Source of the DNA: Pandoraea norimbergensis
GTDB taxonomy: Bacteria > Pseudomonadota > Gammaproteobacteria > Burkholderiales > Burkholderiaceae
DNA: 64,000 bases
Reading direction: 5' to 3'
Assembly (NCBI RefSeq): GCF_001465545.3
Contig: NZ_CP013480.3
Location: forward strand, 5,332,001-5,396,000
Made by a program: the position numbers and the translations under genes. Positions 34,323 to 43,798 of this stretch are shown one piece after another; position 1 is the stretch's first letter; each line of letters starts with the position of its first letter. The notes beneath the pieces are model-generated. The model was given only the letters and a program-made list of their open reading frames with translations. It searched no databases and was not told the DNA's origin.

Positions 34323-36161
34323 TCAGGACATCCGTTTCGCGGCCGATGCCGGTGACGTCATCGCCTCGTCGTCATCCGGGTCGCCCTTCGGGCGTCCCCA
34401 CTTCTCGATGACGCGCTTGGTGAACGGCTTCAAGTCATCGCCCTGCGCGCGCAGCAAGCGAATCAATGACGCGTACTGACCGTCGAAAATCTGCATGTTG
34501 TAGTGCTTCAGCCTCTGCACGTCTTCCAGCGCCTCGTCGTCACGCCCCGCGAGGGCGAGCAGCACGATGTAGCGCTTGATCATCGTCGGCCCGGCACCGA
34601 GCGCCAGCGCTTCGCGATGCGATGCCAGCTTTTCGTCGAGCTGATCGCGATTGAGGTACAACGCGCCGGTCACGGCGTAGTCGCCATACGGCGCGAAGAA
34701 CAACGCCGGGTCCGTGCGATACGTGTCGATCTTGCCCGCGCGGTAAGCCACTTCCACGCGCTGGTAGTCACTGATCAACCACGGAATCGCCACGCAGGCG
34801 AACAGCACGATCACGCCGTTGATGGCCCCGGTCGCGGTCGGCGACACGCCATTGATGGCCTTCGTATCGCAAAAGCCCAGCAGAAACAACGCCGGGAGCA
34901 GGAAGAACGCGTAATGCTGCGGATACTCAAGCATCGCGTGCACGGCGAGCATGCCGAGCAGGATGAACGCGAAGGCAATCGGTGCCGATTTGATGGCGCG
35001 CACCGCACGAGCGAACCAGAACAGCAGCGGCACGAGCACCAGCAACGTGCCGACGAGACCGATTTTCGCGAGCAGATCGAGCAGCGCGTTGTGCGCGTTG
35101 TCCGCCATTTCGACGGGGCCCAGTTTGTCGACCAACGCGAACTGCGCGTCGATGTAATTCGACCACCCGGCACCGAAGAGCCAATGCTCCCGGAAAATCG
35201 CAAAGCCGTATTCCCACAAGTTCAGCCGCCCGGCCACCTGCCCCGCCTGCTGCATCCGCGCCACCGCGCTGCCGTCGAGTTGCAGTCCCCACGCCACATT
35301 GGCCCAGCCGACGAACATCGTCATCAGGCCTAACAGCGGCAGAATCACCACGGGCGCAAACCAGCGCATCGGACGGCGCACGTTGTGCGGCGAATCGACG
35401 CGCTCATTCCAGACCAGCCACAGACCGAAGGCCGACAGCAAGGCCAGTTGCAGCCACGGCGTGCGCGAACCGGTGAAACAAATGCCGATATCGAACGCCG
35501 CCCACACCGGCAGCAACAGCCACACCGGCAACTTACGGTGATACCAGAGATAGAACGCACCAGCACTCGCGAGCGACAGGTACGTTGCCAGATGATTCGG
35601 CTGATACATATTGCCGAACAGACGCCGCGCCACGCTGACGGTGTACTTCGCAACCAGCCATGGCACATGCGCTTCGAGATGGAAGGCCTGCACCACCTGC
35701 GCGCCAAACGCGTAGAGGCCCCCGACGGTGAGCGCCGCAGCACTCAAACGCATGAGCGTGCCGCGCCAGCCCAATTGCGCGAGCCAGTACCCCGAACTCA
35801 CTGCCACGATCATCGCCACGCCGTAGAGCAGCGCGGTCATCATCAGTTGCGGCAGCTCGGTCGCCATCGTCGCGCGCTGGACGAGAATTACCGCAATGAA
35901 CATCAGCGGCATCCACGTAATGCGCGGCAGTTGCAGCAAACGCGAATCGCGCCGCAGCACGGCCACCATCGACAACACGCCGAGTGCGCCGAACAGCGAA
36001 AACGTCAGCGCCTCCGAATAGAACGTCGAGATCGGGTACGTGTGTTTGACAAAGTTATAGGGCAGAGCCCAGATCGCGGCCAGCGTGAGCCCGATCATCG
36101 AGAGAAGCAGAGGTGGAAACAAGGTCGCCGCCGTGCAGTACACCGGTTGAAAGATGCGCAA
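34323..36161 (-). CDS. PglL/Wzy-family O-oligosaccharyltransferase
   Basis: A 612-residue integral membrane protein with about 12-13 helices and a soluble C-terminal domain (about 480-600). It has the PglL-type motif GNMYQPNHLATYLSL near residue 180, the large periplasmic loop with GRLNLWEYG and GAGWSNY, and DNAHNALLDLLAKIGL with the conserved His-Asn of the Wzy_C family. These enzymes transfer preassembled glycan from undecaprenyl diphosphate to Ser/Thr of periplasmic proteins, notably pilins. The pilin gene lies immediately upstream, which favours protein O-glycosylation over O-antigen ligation, though the two cannot be separated by sequence alone. Confidence 0.87.
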   Translation of the reverse strand: MRIFQPVYCTAATLFPPLLLSMIGLTLAAIWALPYNFVKHTYPISTFYSEALTFSLFGALGVLSMVAVLRRDSRLLQLPRITWMPLMFIAVILVQRATMATELPQLMMTALLYGVAMIVAVSSGYWLAQLGWRGTLMRLSAAALTVGGLYAFGAQVVQAFHLEAHVPWLVAKYTVSVARRLFGNMYQPNHLATYLSLASAGAFYLWYHRKLPVWLLLPVWAAFDIGICFTGSRTPWLQLALLSAFGLWLVWNERVDSPHNVRRPMRWFAPVVILPLLGLMTMFVGWANVAWGLQLDGSAVARMQQAGQVAGRLNLWEYGFAIFREHWLFGAGWSNYIDAQFALVDKLGPVEMADNAHNALLDLLAKIGLVGTLLVLVPLLFWFARAVRAIKSAPIAFAFILLGMLAVHAMLEYPQHYAFFLLPALFLLGFCDTKAINGVSPTATGAINGVIVLFACVAIPWLISDYQRVEVAYRAGKIDTYRTDPALFFAPYGDYAVTGALYLNRDQLDEKLASHREALALGAGPTMIKRYIVLLALAGRDDEALEDVQRLKHYNMQIFDGQYASLIRLLRAQGDDLKPFTKRVIEKWGRPKGDPDDDEAMTSPASAAKRMS

Positions 36162-36169
36162 GCATAACG

Positions 36170-36194
36170 AAAAACGGTCGCCGGAGGGGCGACC
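36170..36194 (-). terminator. Terminator between pilA and pglL
   Basis: On the minus strand a 7-bp stem (GGTCGCC with GGCGACC, 36188-36194 and 36176-36182) is followed by TTTTT (36174-36170). It sits 8 bp before the pglL start and would limit read-through from the pilin. Confidence 0.75.
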
Positions 36195-36315
36195 ATTTCA
36201 TGCGAGAGACGAATCTTCGCCTCTCGTTCCGATGCGCAAACCGTGCGGCGGATGATGGCTGGTTTTTGTCCTCCGCCCATCATCACCGCACACGCCATTC
36301 GCTACCCGGGCCGAC

Positions 36316-36840
36316 TCAGCCCTTGGCCGCTTCTGCCGTTACACCACGGCACTCAGGCGGCGCGACCTTGGCCGACAGCGTGGCACCGCTCGGGGCGCCG
36401 TCGCGGCCTTGCGCGTAGCACGTCCAGACGATCTGCCCTTCCGGCGCTTTGCCGCTTTCCAGCACCGCGGGCTTGCCGTCGGCACCGGTCTGCATCGGCA
36501 CCAGCACCAGCGTGCCGTCGCCGGCGCGTTGCGTGTAGGCGATGCTGACATTGCCGGTAGAACCGTCGATGCTGACCGAGTTGACGTTATCCGTCGCGCT
36601 CGGCACTTGCCAGCCGCTGTTGAACGGCGCGCCGTGCATGGCGTTCTCGGCCACGAGCGCCTTGGCAGCAGCCGCCGACCCGAGACCCTCGACGACGCGC
36701 GCACGCACCAGATAATTTTGCAGATACGGGACGCCTGCCGTGACCAGCACACCGATGATCGCCAGCACGATCATCAGCTCGATCAGGGTGAAGCCCCGGG
36801 ACTTGGCGATACCGGTGGTCCGGTGGCCGAAACGACGCAT
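36316..36840 (-). CDS. pilA: Type IV pilin, major-pilin-like
   Basis: A 174-residue class IVa pilin. The prepilin leader is MRRFGHRTTGIAKSRG, 16 residues and longer than the usual 6-7, cleaved before Phe17. The mature start FTLIELMIVLAIIGVL has Glu5 (residue 21), needed for assembly, and forms the transmembrane/spine helix. Two C-terminal Cys (Cys141 and Cys164) should form the D-region disulfide. The Ser/Thr-rich central part (residues 81-110) offers O-glycan sites for the neighbouring PglL. GGGAG precedes the ATG at 36840. No other pilus genes are nearby, as is usual for pilA. Confidence 0.9.
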   Translation of the reverse strand: MRRFGHRTTGIAKSRGFTLIELMIVLAIIGVLVTAGVPYLQNYLVRARVVEGLGSAAAAKALVAENAMHGAPFNSGWQVPSATDNVNSVSIDGSTGNVSIAYTQRAGDGTLVLVPMQTGADGKPAVLESGKAPEGQIVWTCYAQGRDGAPSGATLSAKVAPPECRGVTAEAAKG

Positions 36841-37020
36841 TGTGTAACTCCCAGCGATAGCATTGAAAACGAAACGGACGCGCCATTCCAGGCTCGGAAC
36901 GGCGCTCGTCGGGGGGAAGTGGGCGGAGTATGCCATAGCCCCCGCGCCGAGAACCCTGCCGCAGATCAAAATCGGGCGGGGCTGTATGGGTGATGAGAAA
37001 TCACCCGGTAATGGACCGGA

Positions 37021-37749
37021 TTATTCCGAAGAGGTTGCACGCAATTGACGCGCCTCGCTACGACGCCGGAGTATCAGCCCGATACCGACGACCAGCAACG
37101 CCCCGATACCCGATGCAATGTAGTGCGTGTATTCCGCCGCAGCGCCCGGCAGGTGCAGCCAGGGGCCGATGCCCGGATCGGTCACGATCAGGTTGCCCGC
37201 AATCCAGCCGAGCAGCGCCGCGCCCGCCATCACAATGATGGGGAAGCGATCGAGCGCCTTCAACACCAGTTGCGAGCCCCAGACGATCAGCGGAATGCTC
37301 ACAAGCAGCCCGAAGATCACGAGCGGCAGTTGATGATGATCGGCAGCCCCTTCAGCGGCGCCGGCGATGGCGATCACGTTGTCGATGCTCATCACCAGAT
37401 CGGCGACGATGATCGTCTTGACCGCGGTCCAGAGCTTGTCGGCAGGCTTTACGCTGTCGTGCGCGTCGTGATCGGGCACAAGCAGCTTCGTGCCGATCCA
37501 GAGCAACGCCAGGCCGCCCAATGCCTTCAGATAAGGCACGGCGAGCAGCGTCACGGCGAACGCGATCAGGATCACGCGCAAGACGATGGCGCCGACGGTG
37601 CCCCACATGATGCCCTGCAAACGTTGCTTGGCCGGCAGATTACGGCACGCGAGCGCGATCACCACGGCATTGTCGCCACCCAGCAGGATGTCGATCATGA
37701 TGATTTGCAGCACGGCTGCCCAGTTCAGCTCAGCGAAAAACGCCAGCAT
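37021..37749 (-). CDS. TerC family integral membrane protein
   Basis: A 242-residue TerC/YjbE-type protein with seven predicted helices and the paired acidic motifs LLGGDNAVVIALA and SIDNVIAIAG in helices 2 and 5, which are thought to move metal ions such as Mn2+ during secretion-coupled metalation. The start ATG at 37749 has AAGGA upstream. A second, more distant TerC gene lies at 48.5 kb. I looked for a yybP-ykoY manganese riboswitch upstream and did not find it; the sucCD terminator is there instead. Confidence 0.88.
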   Translation of the reverse strand: MLAFFAELNWAAVLQIIMIDILLGGDNAVVIALACRNLPAKQRLQGIMWGTVGAIVLRVILIAFAVTLLAVPYLKALGGLALLWIGTKLLVPDHDAHDSVKPADKLWTAVKTIIVADLVMSIDNVIAIAGAAEGAADHHQLPLVIFGLLVSIPLIVWGSQLVLKALDRFPIIVMAGAALLGWIAGNLIVTDPGIGPWLHLPGAAAEYTHYIASGIGALLVVGIGLILRRRSEARQLRATSSE

Positions 37750-37780
37750 GGCAAGAAATCCTTGGTTTGAAACCCATAGC

Positions 37781-37813
37781 AAAAAAGGGAGCCCGATAGT
37801 TCAGGCTCCCTTT
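37781..37813 (-). terminator. Terminator of the DUF2889–sucC–sucD operon
   Basis: The stem is 37784-37793 with 37804-37813 (10 bp, containing GGGAGCC). On the minus strand it runs into six T (A-tract 37781-37786). The downstream TerC gene starts 32 bp later. Confidence 0.9.
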
Positions 37814-37874
37814 CTAGTGACTCATCGCGATGGCTACCGGTTCCGGCAGCCGCAACGGAGTCAACCGACGGTAA

Positions 37875-38756
37875 TTACAGCACCGACTTGAGCAGGCGGC
37901 CCATTTCCGACGGGTTCTTGGTCACCTTGATACCGCAGGCGTCCATGATGGCCAGCTTGGCTTCGGCCGTATCGGCACCGCCCGAGATCAGCGCGCCGGC
38001 GTGGCCCATGCGCTTGCCCGGAGGCGCCGTCACGCCTGCGATGAAGCCGACGACCGGCTTCTTCATGTTGCCCTTGATCCACTCAGCAGCCGTGGCTTCG
38101 TCCGGACCACCGATTTCACCGATCATGATCACGGCGTCCGTATCCGGATCGTCGTTGAACATCTGCATGACGTCGATGTGCTTCAGACCGTTGATCGGGT
38201 CGCCACCGATACCGACGGCGGTCGACTGGCCCAGACCCAGGGCAGTCAGTTGGCCGACGGCTTCGTACGTCAGGGTGCCCGAGCGCGACACGACGCCGAT
38301 GCGGCCCTTCTTGTGGATGTGACCCGGCATGATGCCGATCTTCAGTTCGTCCGGCGTGATCACGCCCGGGCAGTTCGGGCCGAGCAGCAGGGTCTTGCGA
38401 CCTTCGCGGCGCATACGGTCCTTCACTTCGATCATGTCACGGACGGGGATGCCTTCCGTGATACAGATCGCCAGGTCCAGATCGGCTTCGACGGCTTCCC
38501 AGATCGCGGCAGCAGCGCCTGCGGGCGGGACGTAGATCACCGAAACGGTGGCGCCGGTTTGTTGCTTGGCGTCCTTGACCGAACCGAAAATGGGGATGCC
38601 CTCGAAGTCCTCACCGGCCTTCTTCGGGTTCACGCCTGCGACGAACGCGTTCTTGCCGTTCGCGTATTCGCGGCACATGCGGGTGTGGAACTGGCCAGTC
38701 TTGCCAGTAATACCCTGGGTGATGACCTTGGTATCTTTGTTGATCAGAATCGACAT
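37875..38756 (-). CDS. sucD: Succinyl-CoA synthetase alpha subunit
   Basis: A 293-residue ADP/GDP-forming succinyl-CoA ligase alpha subunit (TCA cycle). It has the N-terminal CoA-binding Rossmann domain ([15 protein letters not shown]), [10 protein letters not shown], and active-site His in [10 protein letters not shown] that becomes phosphorylated. It lies 81 bp after sucC with a strong terminator behind. Confidence 0.98.
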   Translation of the reverse strand: MSILINKDTKVITQGITGKTGQFHTRMCREYANGKNAFVAGVNPKKAGEDFEGIPIFGSVKDAKQQTGATVSVIYVPPAGAAAAIWEAVEADLDLAICITEGIPVRDMIEVKDRMRREGRKTLLLGPNCPGVITPDELKIGIMPGHIHKKGRIGVVSRSGTLTYEAVGQLTALGLGQSTAVGIGGDPINGLKHIDVMQMFNDDPDTDAVIMIGEIGGPDEATAAEWIKGNMKKPVVGFIAGVTAPPGKRMGHAGALISGGADTAEAKLAIMDACGIKVTKNPSEMGRLLKSVL

Positions 38757-38837
38757 TGCTTGATTTCCTTCATCCGGTTGCCGGGCAGCGTTCGCACAAC
38801 CCTTTGGGCGGTGCGCCGCTGCGGCTTAGACAGTTAG

Positions 38838-40004
38838 TTAGTTGCCTTTGGCAGCTGCAACAACCTTCTGGGCAGCTTCTTCCATGCTGTCTGCGGCGAT
38901 GATCGGCAGGCCGGATTCGGCGAGCATCTTCTTGCCCAGGTCTTCGTTCGTGCCCTTCATGCGCACGACCAGCGGCACCTTCAGCGAAACGGCCTTCGAT
39001 GCAGCGATCACGCCTTCGGCGATCACGTCGCAGCGCATGATGCCGCCGAAGATGTTGACCAGGATCGCGGTCAGGTTCGGGTTCTTCAGCATGATCTTGA
39101 ACGCTTCGGTCACCTTCTCCGTCGTGGCGCCACCGCCCACGTCCAGGAAGTTGGCCGGCTCGCCGCCGAACAGCTTGATGGTGTCCATCGTGGCCATGGC
39201 CAGACCGGCACCGTTCACCAGACAGCCGATGTTGCCGTCGAGCGAGATGTAGGCCAGATCGAACTTCGAGGCTTCGACTTCAGCCGGATCTTCTTCGTCC
39301 AGATCGCGGTACGCGACGATTTCCGGGTGACGGAACAGGGCGTTCGAATCGAAGTTGAACTTGGCGTCCAGTGCCGTGACCGTGCCGTTGCTCGACACGT
39401 TCAGCGGGTTGATTTCGGCCAGCGATGCGTCGGTTTCCCAGAAGGCCTTGTACAGACCTTGCAGGATCGCGCGGGCTTGCGGGATCGAAGCGTCGGGGAC
39501 GCTGATCTTCTTGGCGAAGTCGTCGGCTTGCGCGTCGGTCAGACCGGCCGACGGATCGATGACAACGTGGTGAATCAGTTCCGGATGCTTTTCGGCAACT
39601 TCTTCGATGTCCATGCCGCCTTCGCTCGAACCCATCATCACGATCTTCTGCGTGACGCGGTCAACCACGAGGCTGACGTACAGTTCGTTATTGATGTCCG
39701 CGCCTTCTTCGATATACAGGCGGTTGACCTTTTGGCCTTCCGGACCGGTCTGGTGCGTGACCAGTTGCATACCGAGGATCTGGTTGGCGTACTCGCGCAC
39801 TTGCTCGAGCGACTTGGCCACCTTCACGCCACCGCCCTTACCGCGACCGCCTGCGTGAATCTGGGCCTTGACCACCCAAACCGGACCGCCGAGTTCTTCG
39901 GCTGCCTTCACGGCCTCATCCACGGAATAAGCCGGAATGCCGCGGGGCACCGCGACTCCGAATTTCCGGAGGATTTCCTTGCCTTGATACTCATGAATCT
40001 TCAT
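38838..40004 (-). CDS. sucC: Succinyl-CoA synthetase beta subunit
   Basis: A 388-residue beta subunit with the ATP-grasp N-terminal half ([18 protein letters not shown]) and C-terminal flavodoxin-like domain ([28 protein letters not shown]). It pairs with SucD to couple succinyl-CoA cleavage to nucleoside triphosphate formation. The start overlaps the DUF2889 stop by 4 bp (ATGA), placing all three genes in one operon. Confidence 0.98.
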   Translation of the reverse strand: MKIHEYQGKEILRKFGVAVPRGIPAYSVDEAVKAAEELGGPVWVVKAQIHAGGRGKGGGVKVAKSLEQVREYANQILGMQLVTHQTGPEGQKVNRLYIEEGADINNELYVSLVVDRVTQKIVMMGSSEGGMDIEEVAEKHPELIHHVVIDPSAGLTDAQADDFAKKISVPDASIPQARAILQGLYKAFWETDASLAEINPLNVSSNGTVTALDAKFNFDSNALFRHPEIVAYRDLDEEDPAEVEASKFDLAYISLDGNIGCLVNGAGLAMATMDTIKLFGGEPANFLDVGGGATTEKVTEAFKIMLKNPNLTAILVNIFGGIMRCDVIAEGVIAASKAVSLKVPLVVRMKGTNEDLGKKMLAESGLPIIAADSMEEAAQKVVAAAKGN

Positions 40005-40678
40005 GCGTGATTCCCTTCTTGCTGAGTTGGAAGTTTGGGTTCGAGCTTGCGAGTCGAGGCACCATCGCGCACCGCTTCGGTAGTGGCGGGCGTCGTGGGC
40101 TCGTTCGCTCGATCGTTTGCGCGGCCGTTGAACCAGCGCGGGTAAAACCGGCGCACTGCCTCGCCATCAAACCGCAAGGCGTGACAATGTCCGAGTTGGA
40201 AAGGAGGCACCGTGTTTTCGGTGTCATTGGCCGCAGTGTCCGGTGTATGAATGACAACACCGGCAAAGGCCTGAATCGCTGCCGTGGGCAGGACACTACA
40301 AAGTTCGGTCAGATGGGTACAGCCTGCCGCGCCGGCGAGTCGCTCGCGCACACCATGGCGGAAGCCGCGGCGCAGGTTAAGACCGATCAACTGACGGTAT
40401 TCGGGGCCGATCTGATCGCAAATGCCGGGATATGGCACCCAGTCAGAGACGGCTTCGGCGTCATGCACCTCGAAATCTTCGTCGATCGTCAAGCGCAGCC
40501 ACAGCTCGTGGATCGGCGTGCCCTCCTTGCGAAGGCCCGTTGCCAATGCAAAATCCCGATCTTTGTGATCGGTCAGACGGGCTTCGATGTCCCATAGGCC
40601 ATCCTCACGCGAATACGCTTCGACAGCGATCGTGCGGCGGTGACGCAGGGTACGAGGGGCGGGCTCAGAGAGCGGCAT
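40001..40678 (-). CDS. DUF2889 domain-containing protein
   Basis: A 225-residue protein starting at the ATG at 40678 ([21 protein letters not shown]), matching DUF2889 with [19 protein letters not shown], a [20 protein letters not shown] motif and ACT-like [17 protein letters not shown] with two Cys and His residues. Some DUF2889 genes sit beside aromatic catabolism or sucCD genes; the role is unknown. The C-terminal about 40 residues are a variable Thr/Arg/Asn-rich tail overlapping sucC. A TAGAAT element 38-43 bp upstream is a plausible -10. Confidence 0.82.
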   Translation of the reverse strand: MPLSEPAPRTLRHRRTIAVEAYSREDGLWDIEARLTDHKDRDFALATGLRKEGTPIHELWLRLTIDEDFEVHDAEAVSDWVPYPGICDQIGPEYRQLIGLNLRRGFRHGVRERLAGAAGCTHLTELCSVLPTAAIQAFAGVVIHTPDTAANDTENTVPPFQLGHCHALRFDGEAVRRFYPRWFNGRANDRANEPTTPATTEAVRDGASTRKLEPKLPTQQEGNHA

Positions 40679-40996
40679 GCGAGAGTGTGCAATGCATGAA
40701 CGCAGAAAGACCTTGATTCTAGCATAGGCCACGAAGTCTTCTGCCGCAGTGCAGCAGACGCCCGCTGCATAAGGCTTGATTACCCGACCCATCGGTCGGG
40801 TTATGCGAATTTCGAGGCCGTGGCGAGCATGGTGCGACGCCACATCCCGATAAGCGCGCAACCAAGGTGTCATGCGAGTTTCCGTGCCGCATCATACGTC
40901 ACGTGACGTGCCTCGCGAGTCCTCACGAACGCAGCACATTGCCGATGAATGGCCACCGATTCATGAGAAACATTTTTTGCGCTCGCCGGATGCGGC
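40679..40996. other. 318-bp region between recX and DUF2889 without a credible gene
   Basis: Frames here lack coding character. It contains a minus-strand TAGAAT (40716-40721), likely the -10 for DUF2889–sucCD, and a perfect 8-bp hairpin ACCCGACC/GGTCGGGT (40782-40789 with 40794-40801) without a T-tract. Confidence 0.5.
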
Positions 40997-41542
40997 TTAG
41001 TCTTCGTCCGAGAATTCGTCGGCGCCCCGCACGATTTTGCTGATAACGGTACGCGAAAAGCCACGCGATGCGAGAAAGCGCATCTGCTTGGCGCGTGCCT
41101 CGGGGGTGATGGCAACTTCGCCGAACTTCCGTTGCCAGACCGCGCGGGCACGGGACAGCTCGGTCTCACGCAATTGCTCGGCGAGCGCGGAGACGGTGTC
41201 CGGGTCAACCTGATGTTGTTTGAGTTCGCCGACGATGCGCGACGTACCGAGCCGGGACGACCGGCGGTGCACCACACTTTCCGCAAACCGCTCGTTGGAC
41301 AACCAGCGTTCGGCTTCAAGGGTGTCGAGCAGACGATCCAGTGCTTCGGGGTCCTCGGCATCGGCGTACGGCATCAACTTGCGGCGCAATTCCGCACGGC
41401 TGTATTCCCGGCGCGATAGATAGCCCATGGCGCGGCCTTTGAGACTGAGCACGGGTTTTCGCGAGCGCTTGACCGCCACCGCGTCGTCACCCGGCGGAGG
41501 CGGTGGATCTTGCGGGTTGCGGGGAGGACGTCGATTGATCAT
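40997..41542 (-). CDS. recX: Recombination regulatory protein RecX
   Basis: A 181-residue RecX that binds RecA filaments and limits their extension. The Arg-rich helical repeats are visible: GYLSRREYSRAELRRKLMPYA, LDTLEAERWLSNERFAESVV, and C-terminal RFLASRGFSRTVISKIV. The N-terminal 30 residues are a Pro-rich basic extension. It lies directly downstream of recA on the same strand, separated by a terminator that read-through would have to cross. Confidence 0.93.
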   Translation of the reverse strand: MINRRPPRNPQDPPPPPGDDAVAVKRSRKPVLSLKGRAMGYLSRREYSRAELRRKLMPYADAEDPEALDRLLDTLEAERWLSNERFAESVVHRRSSRLGTSRIVGELKQHQVDPDTVSALAEQLRETELSRARAVWQRKFGEVAITPEARAKQMRFLASRGFSRTVISKIVRGADEFSDED

Positions 41543-41624
41543 GAAGATAGCGCGCGGATAGCACCAAAGCAGGGATCAAAGCGGAGCCTAGCGCTACGGC
41601 CCGAACGGCAAAACCAAAACTACA

Positions 41625-41668
41625 AACAAAAACGGCAACGCGACACCGTATTAGCGTCGCGTTGCCGT
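41625..41668 (-). terminator. Terminator between recA and recX
   Basis: A 13-bp perfect stem (41632-41644 with 41656-41668) with 11-nt loop; on the minus strand it is followed by TTTTTGTTTG. Partial read-through here is the usual means of keeping RecX below RecA. Confidence 0.9.
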
Positions 41669-41684
41669 ATTGACTCGGGGGTCA

Positions 41685-42749
41685 TCAGACCTCGTCGTCT
41701 GCTTCGATCTCGCCGGTCTCGTTGATCGCCGTCACGCCGAGCGATGCACGCACCTTGTTTTCGATCTCGTGGCCGATGTCAGGATTCTCACGCAGGAATT
41801 CGCGTGCGTTGTCCTTACCTTGGCCGATCTTCTCGCCGTTGTAGCTATACCAGGCGCCCGACTTCTCGACGATCTTCGCGGTCACGCCCAGATCGATGAT
41901 TTCGCCTTCGCGCGAGATGCCCTGACCGTACAGGATGTCGAAAATGGCTTCGCGGAACGGCGGCGCGACCTTGTTCTTGACGACCTTCACGCGGGTTTCG
42001 TTACCGACGACTTCGTCGCCCTTCTTGATCGAACCGATACGGCGGATGTCCAGACGCACCGAGGCGTAGAACTTCAGCGCGTTACCGCCCGTCGTCGTTT
42101 CCGGGTTACCGAACATCACGCCGATCTTCATCCGGATCTGGTTGATGAAGATGACCGTGCAGTTCGTCCGCTTGATCGTGCCGGTGAGCTTGCGCAGCGC
42201 CTGCGACATCAGACGGGCTTGCAGACCCGGCAGCGAGTCGCCCATTTCGCCTTCGATTTCGGCCTTCGGCACCAGGGCCGCCACCGAGTCGATCACGATC
42301 AGGTCGATCGAGCCCGAACGCACCAGTGCGTCGGCAATTTCCAGTGCCTGTTCACCGGTGTCCGGCTGCGAGATCAGCAGTTCCGGGACCGAGACGCCCA
42401 GCTTGCTGGCGTAGCCGACGTCGAGGGCATGTTCTGCGTCGATGAACGCGCAGGTGCCGCCGATCTTTTGCATTTCCGCTACGACTTGCAGCGTGAGCGT
42501 CGTCTTGCCCGACGATTCCGGGCCGTAGATTTCGATCACGCGGCCGCGCGGCAGGCCACCGACGCCAAGCGCGATGTCCAGACCCAGCGAGCCGGTCGAG
42601 ACGACCTGGATGTCAGCTTCGACCTCGCTGTCGCCCAGACGCATGATCGAGCCCTTGCCGAATTGCTTTTCGATCTGCGCGAGGGCAGCGGCGAGCGCCT
42701 TGCCCTTCTCGGCCGACAGATTGGCAGACCCTTTCTTGCTTTCTTCCAT
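41685..42749 (-). CDS. recA: Recombinase RecA
   Basis: A 354-residue RecA, the strand-exchange ATPase and LexA co-protease. It has Walker [25 protein letters not shown], the L2 loop ([17 protein letters not shown]) and an acidic C-terminus (EIEADDEV). AAAGGA precedes the ATG at 42749. The upstream region has a perfect 16-bp LexA box overlapping the promoter. Confidence 0.99.
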   Translation of the reverse strand: MEESKKGSANLSAEKGKALAAALAQIEKQFGKGSIMRLGDSEVEADIQVVSTGSLGLDIALGVGGLPRGRVIEIYGPESSGKTTLTLQVVAEMQKIGGTCAFIDAEHALDVGYASKLGVSVPELLISQPDTGEQALEIADALVRSGSIDLIVIDSVAALVPKAEIEGEMGDSLPGLQARLMSQALRKLTGTIKRTNCTVIFINQIRMKIGVMFGNPETTTGGNALKFYASVRLDIRRIGSIKKGDEVVGNETRVKVVKNKVAPPFREAIFDILYGQGISREGEIIDLGVTAKIVEKSGAWYSYNGEKIGQGKDNAREFLRENPDIGHEIENKVRASLGVTAINETGEIEADDEV

Positions 42750-42805
42750 GAATCGTCCTTTGATATGATGAGCGAGACGGCTCGAGTGAGGCGTGAATGC
42801 CAGCA

Positions 42806-42833
42806 CTGTATAAAAAAACAGTGCTTTTGGCAA
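42806..42833 (-). promoter_or_regulatory. LexA (SOS) box overlapping the recA promoter
   Basis: CTGTATAAAAAAACAG (42806-42821, plus-strand reading) fits CTGT-N8-ACAG exactly. On the minus strand it overlaps a TATACA -10 (42807-42812) with a TTGCCA -35 at 42828-42833. Confidence 0.93.
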
Positions 42834-42950
42834 GTGCCTGTTGTCCGAAAGCGCCGAAACGACAAAAAAAGCCGCGAACCACGCGCCGCAACATCACAGG
42901 AGACACGCCGCAGCCGTCAGGCTCCGGTGCCTAACAAGCCTATCACGCCC

Positions 42951-43640
42951 ATGCGAATTCTCATCGCAGAGGATGACAGCATTCTGGCTGACGCCCTGAC
43001 CCGCTCGCTGCGCCAGGGAGGCTACGCCGTCGATCACGTCAAGACCGGGCTCGAAGCCGACTCCGCGCTGTCTGCCCAGACGTTCGATCTGCTGATTCTC
43101 GATCTTGGTTTGCCCCGCCTGCCCGGCCACGAAGTCTTGCGCCGGTTGCGTGCACGAAATTCCCATTTGCCGGTATTGATTCTGACCGCGTCGGACAGCG
43201 TCGATGCGCGCGTGAAGGGGCTCGATCTCGGCGCCGACGACTATATGGCGAAGCCGTTTGCGCTCGCCGAACTCGAAGCGCGCGTGCGAGCGCTCACGCG
43301 ACGCGGTGCGGGCGGCGGCTCAACCGTGATCCGGCACGGCCCGCTCAGTTTCGATCAGGTCGGGCGCACTGCCTATATTCACGAGCAGATGCTGGATCTG
43401 TCGGCGCGCGAGCTCGAACTGCTCGAAGTGCTGCTGCTGCGCACGGGCCGGCTCGTCTCGAAGGAGCAACTCGTCGACCACCTGTGTGGCTGGGGCGAAG
43501 AAGTCAGCAACAACGCCATCGAGGTGTACATGCACCGGCTGCGCAAGAAGATCGAGCCGAGCGGCGTGCGCATTGCGACGATTCGCGGACTGGGCTACTG
43601 TCTGGAAAAACCCGCCACTGCGCCTGCCAATGCGGCGTGA
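42951..43640 (+). CDS. OmpR-family response regulator (TctD-like)
   Basis: A 229-residue regulator. The receiver domain (1-120) has EDD at 7-9, the phospho-acceptor Asp51 (LLILDLGLPRLPG) and KPF with the conserved Lys. The winged-helix DNA-binding domain (about 128-220) ends EVYMHRLRKKIEPSGVRIATIRGLGY. The ATG at 42951 begins the family sequence. It is followed 158 bp later by its presumed kinase. Confidence 0.94.
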   Translation: MRILIAEDDSILADALTRSLRQGGYAVDHVKTGLEADSALSAQTFDLLILDLGLPRLPGHEVLRRLRARNSHLPVLILTASDSVDARVKGLDLGADDYMAKPFALAELEARVRALTRRGAGGGSTVIRHGPLSFDQVGRTAYIHEQMLDLSARELELLEVLLLRTGRLVSKEQLVDHLCGWGEEVSNNAIEVYMHRLRKKIEPSGVRIATIRGLGYCLEKPATAPANAA

Positions 43641-43798
43641 TAGGGTGCGACGCGGGGGTGCGACGCGATCTACCCAACGGGATGCCACCCGGACGACGAC
43701 CGCAGATCAAGTGAACCCGGCTTGATGACCGCCAAGCGTCACCGGCCGGACACCAGCGCCTTCAGAGACGCAAGGCCCGCCAGAAATTCCGAGGTTTT

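Noticed and set aside
37750..37874. yybP-ykoY manganese riboswitch before TerC
   Set aside because: The region contains only the sucCD terminator and a short leader; the conserved riboswitch core was not seen. The same holds for the other TerC gene.
41670..42950. N-terminal extension of the response regulator into recA
   Set aside because: The extended frame is antisense to recA; the regulator family starts at the ATG at 42951.
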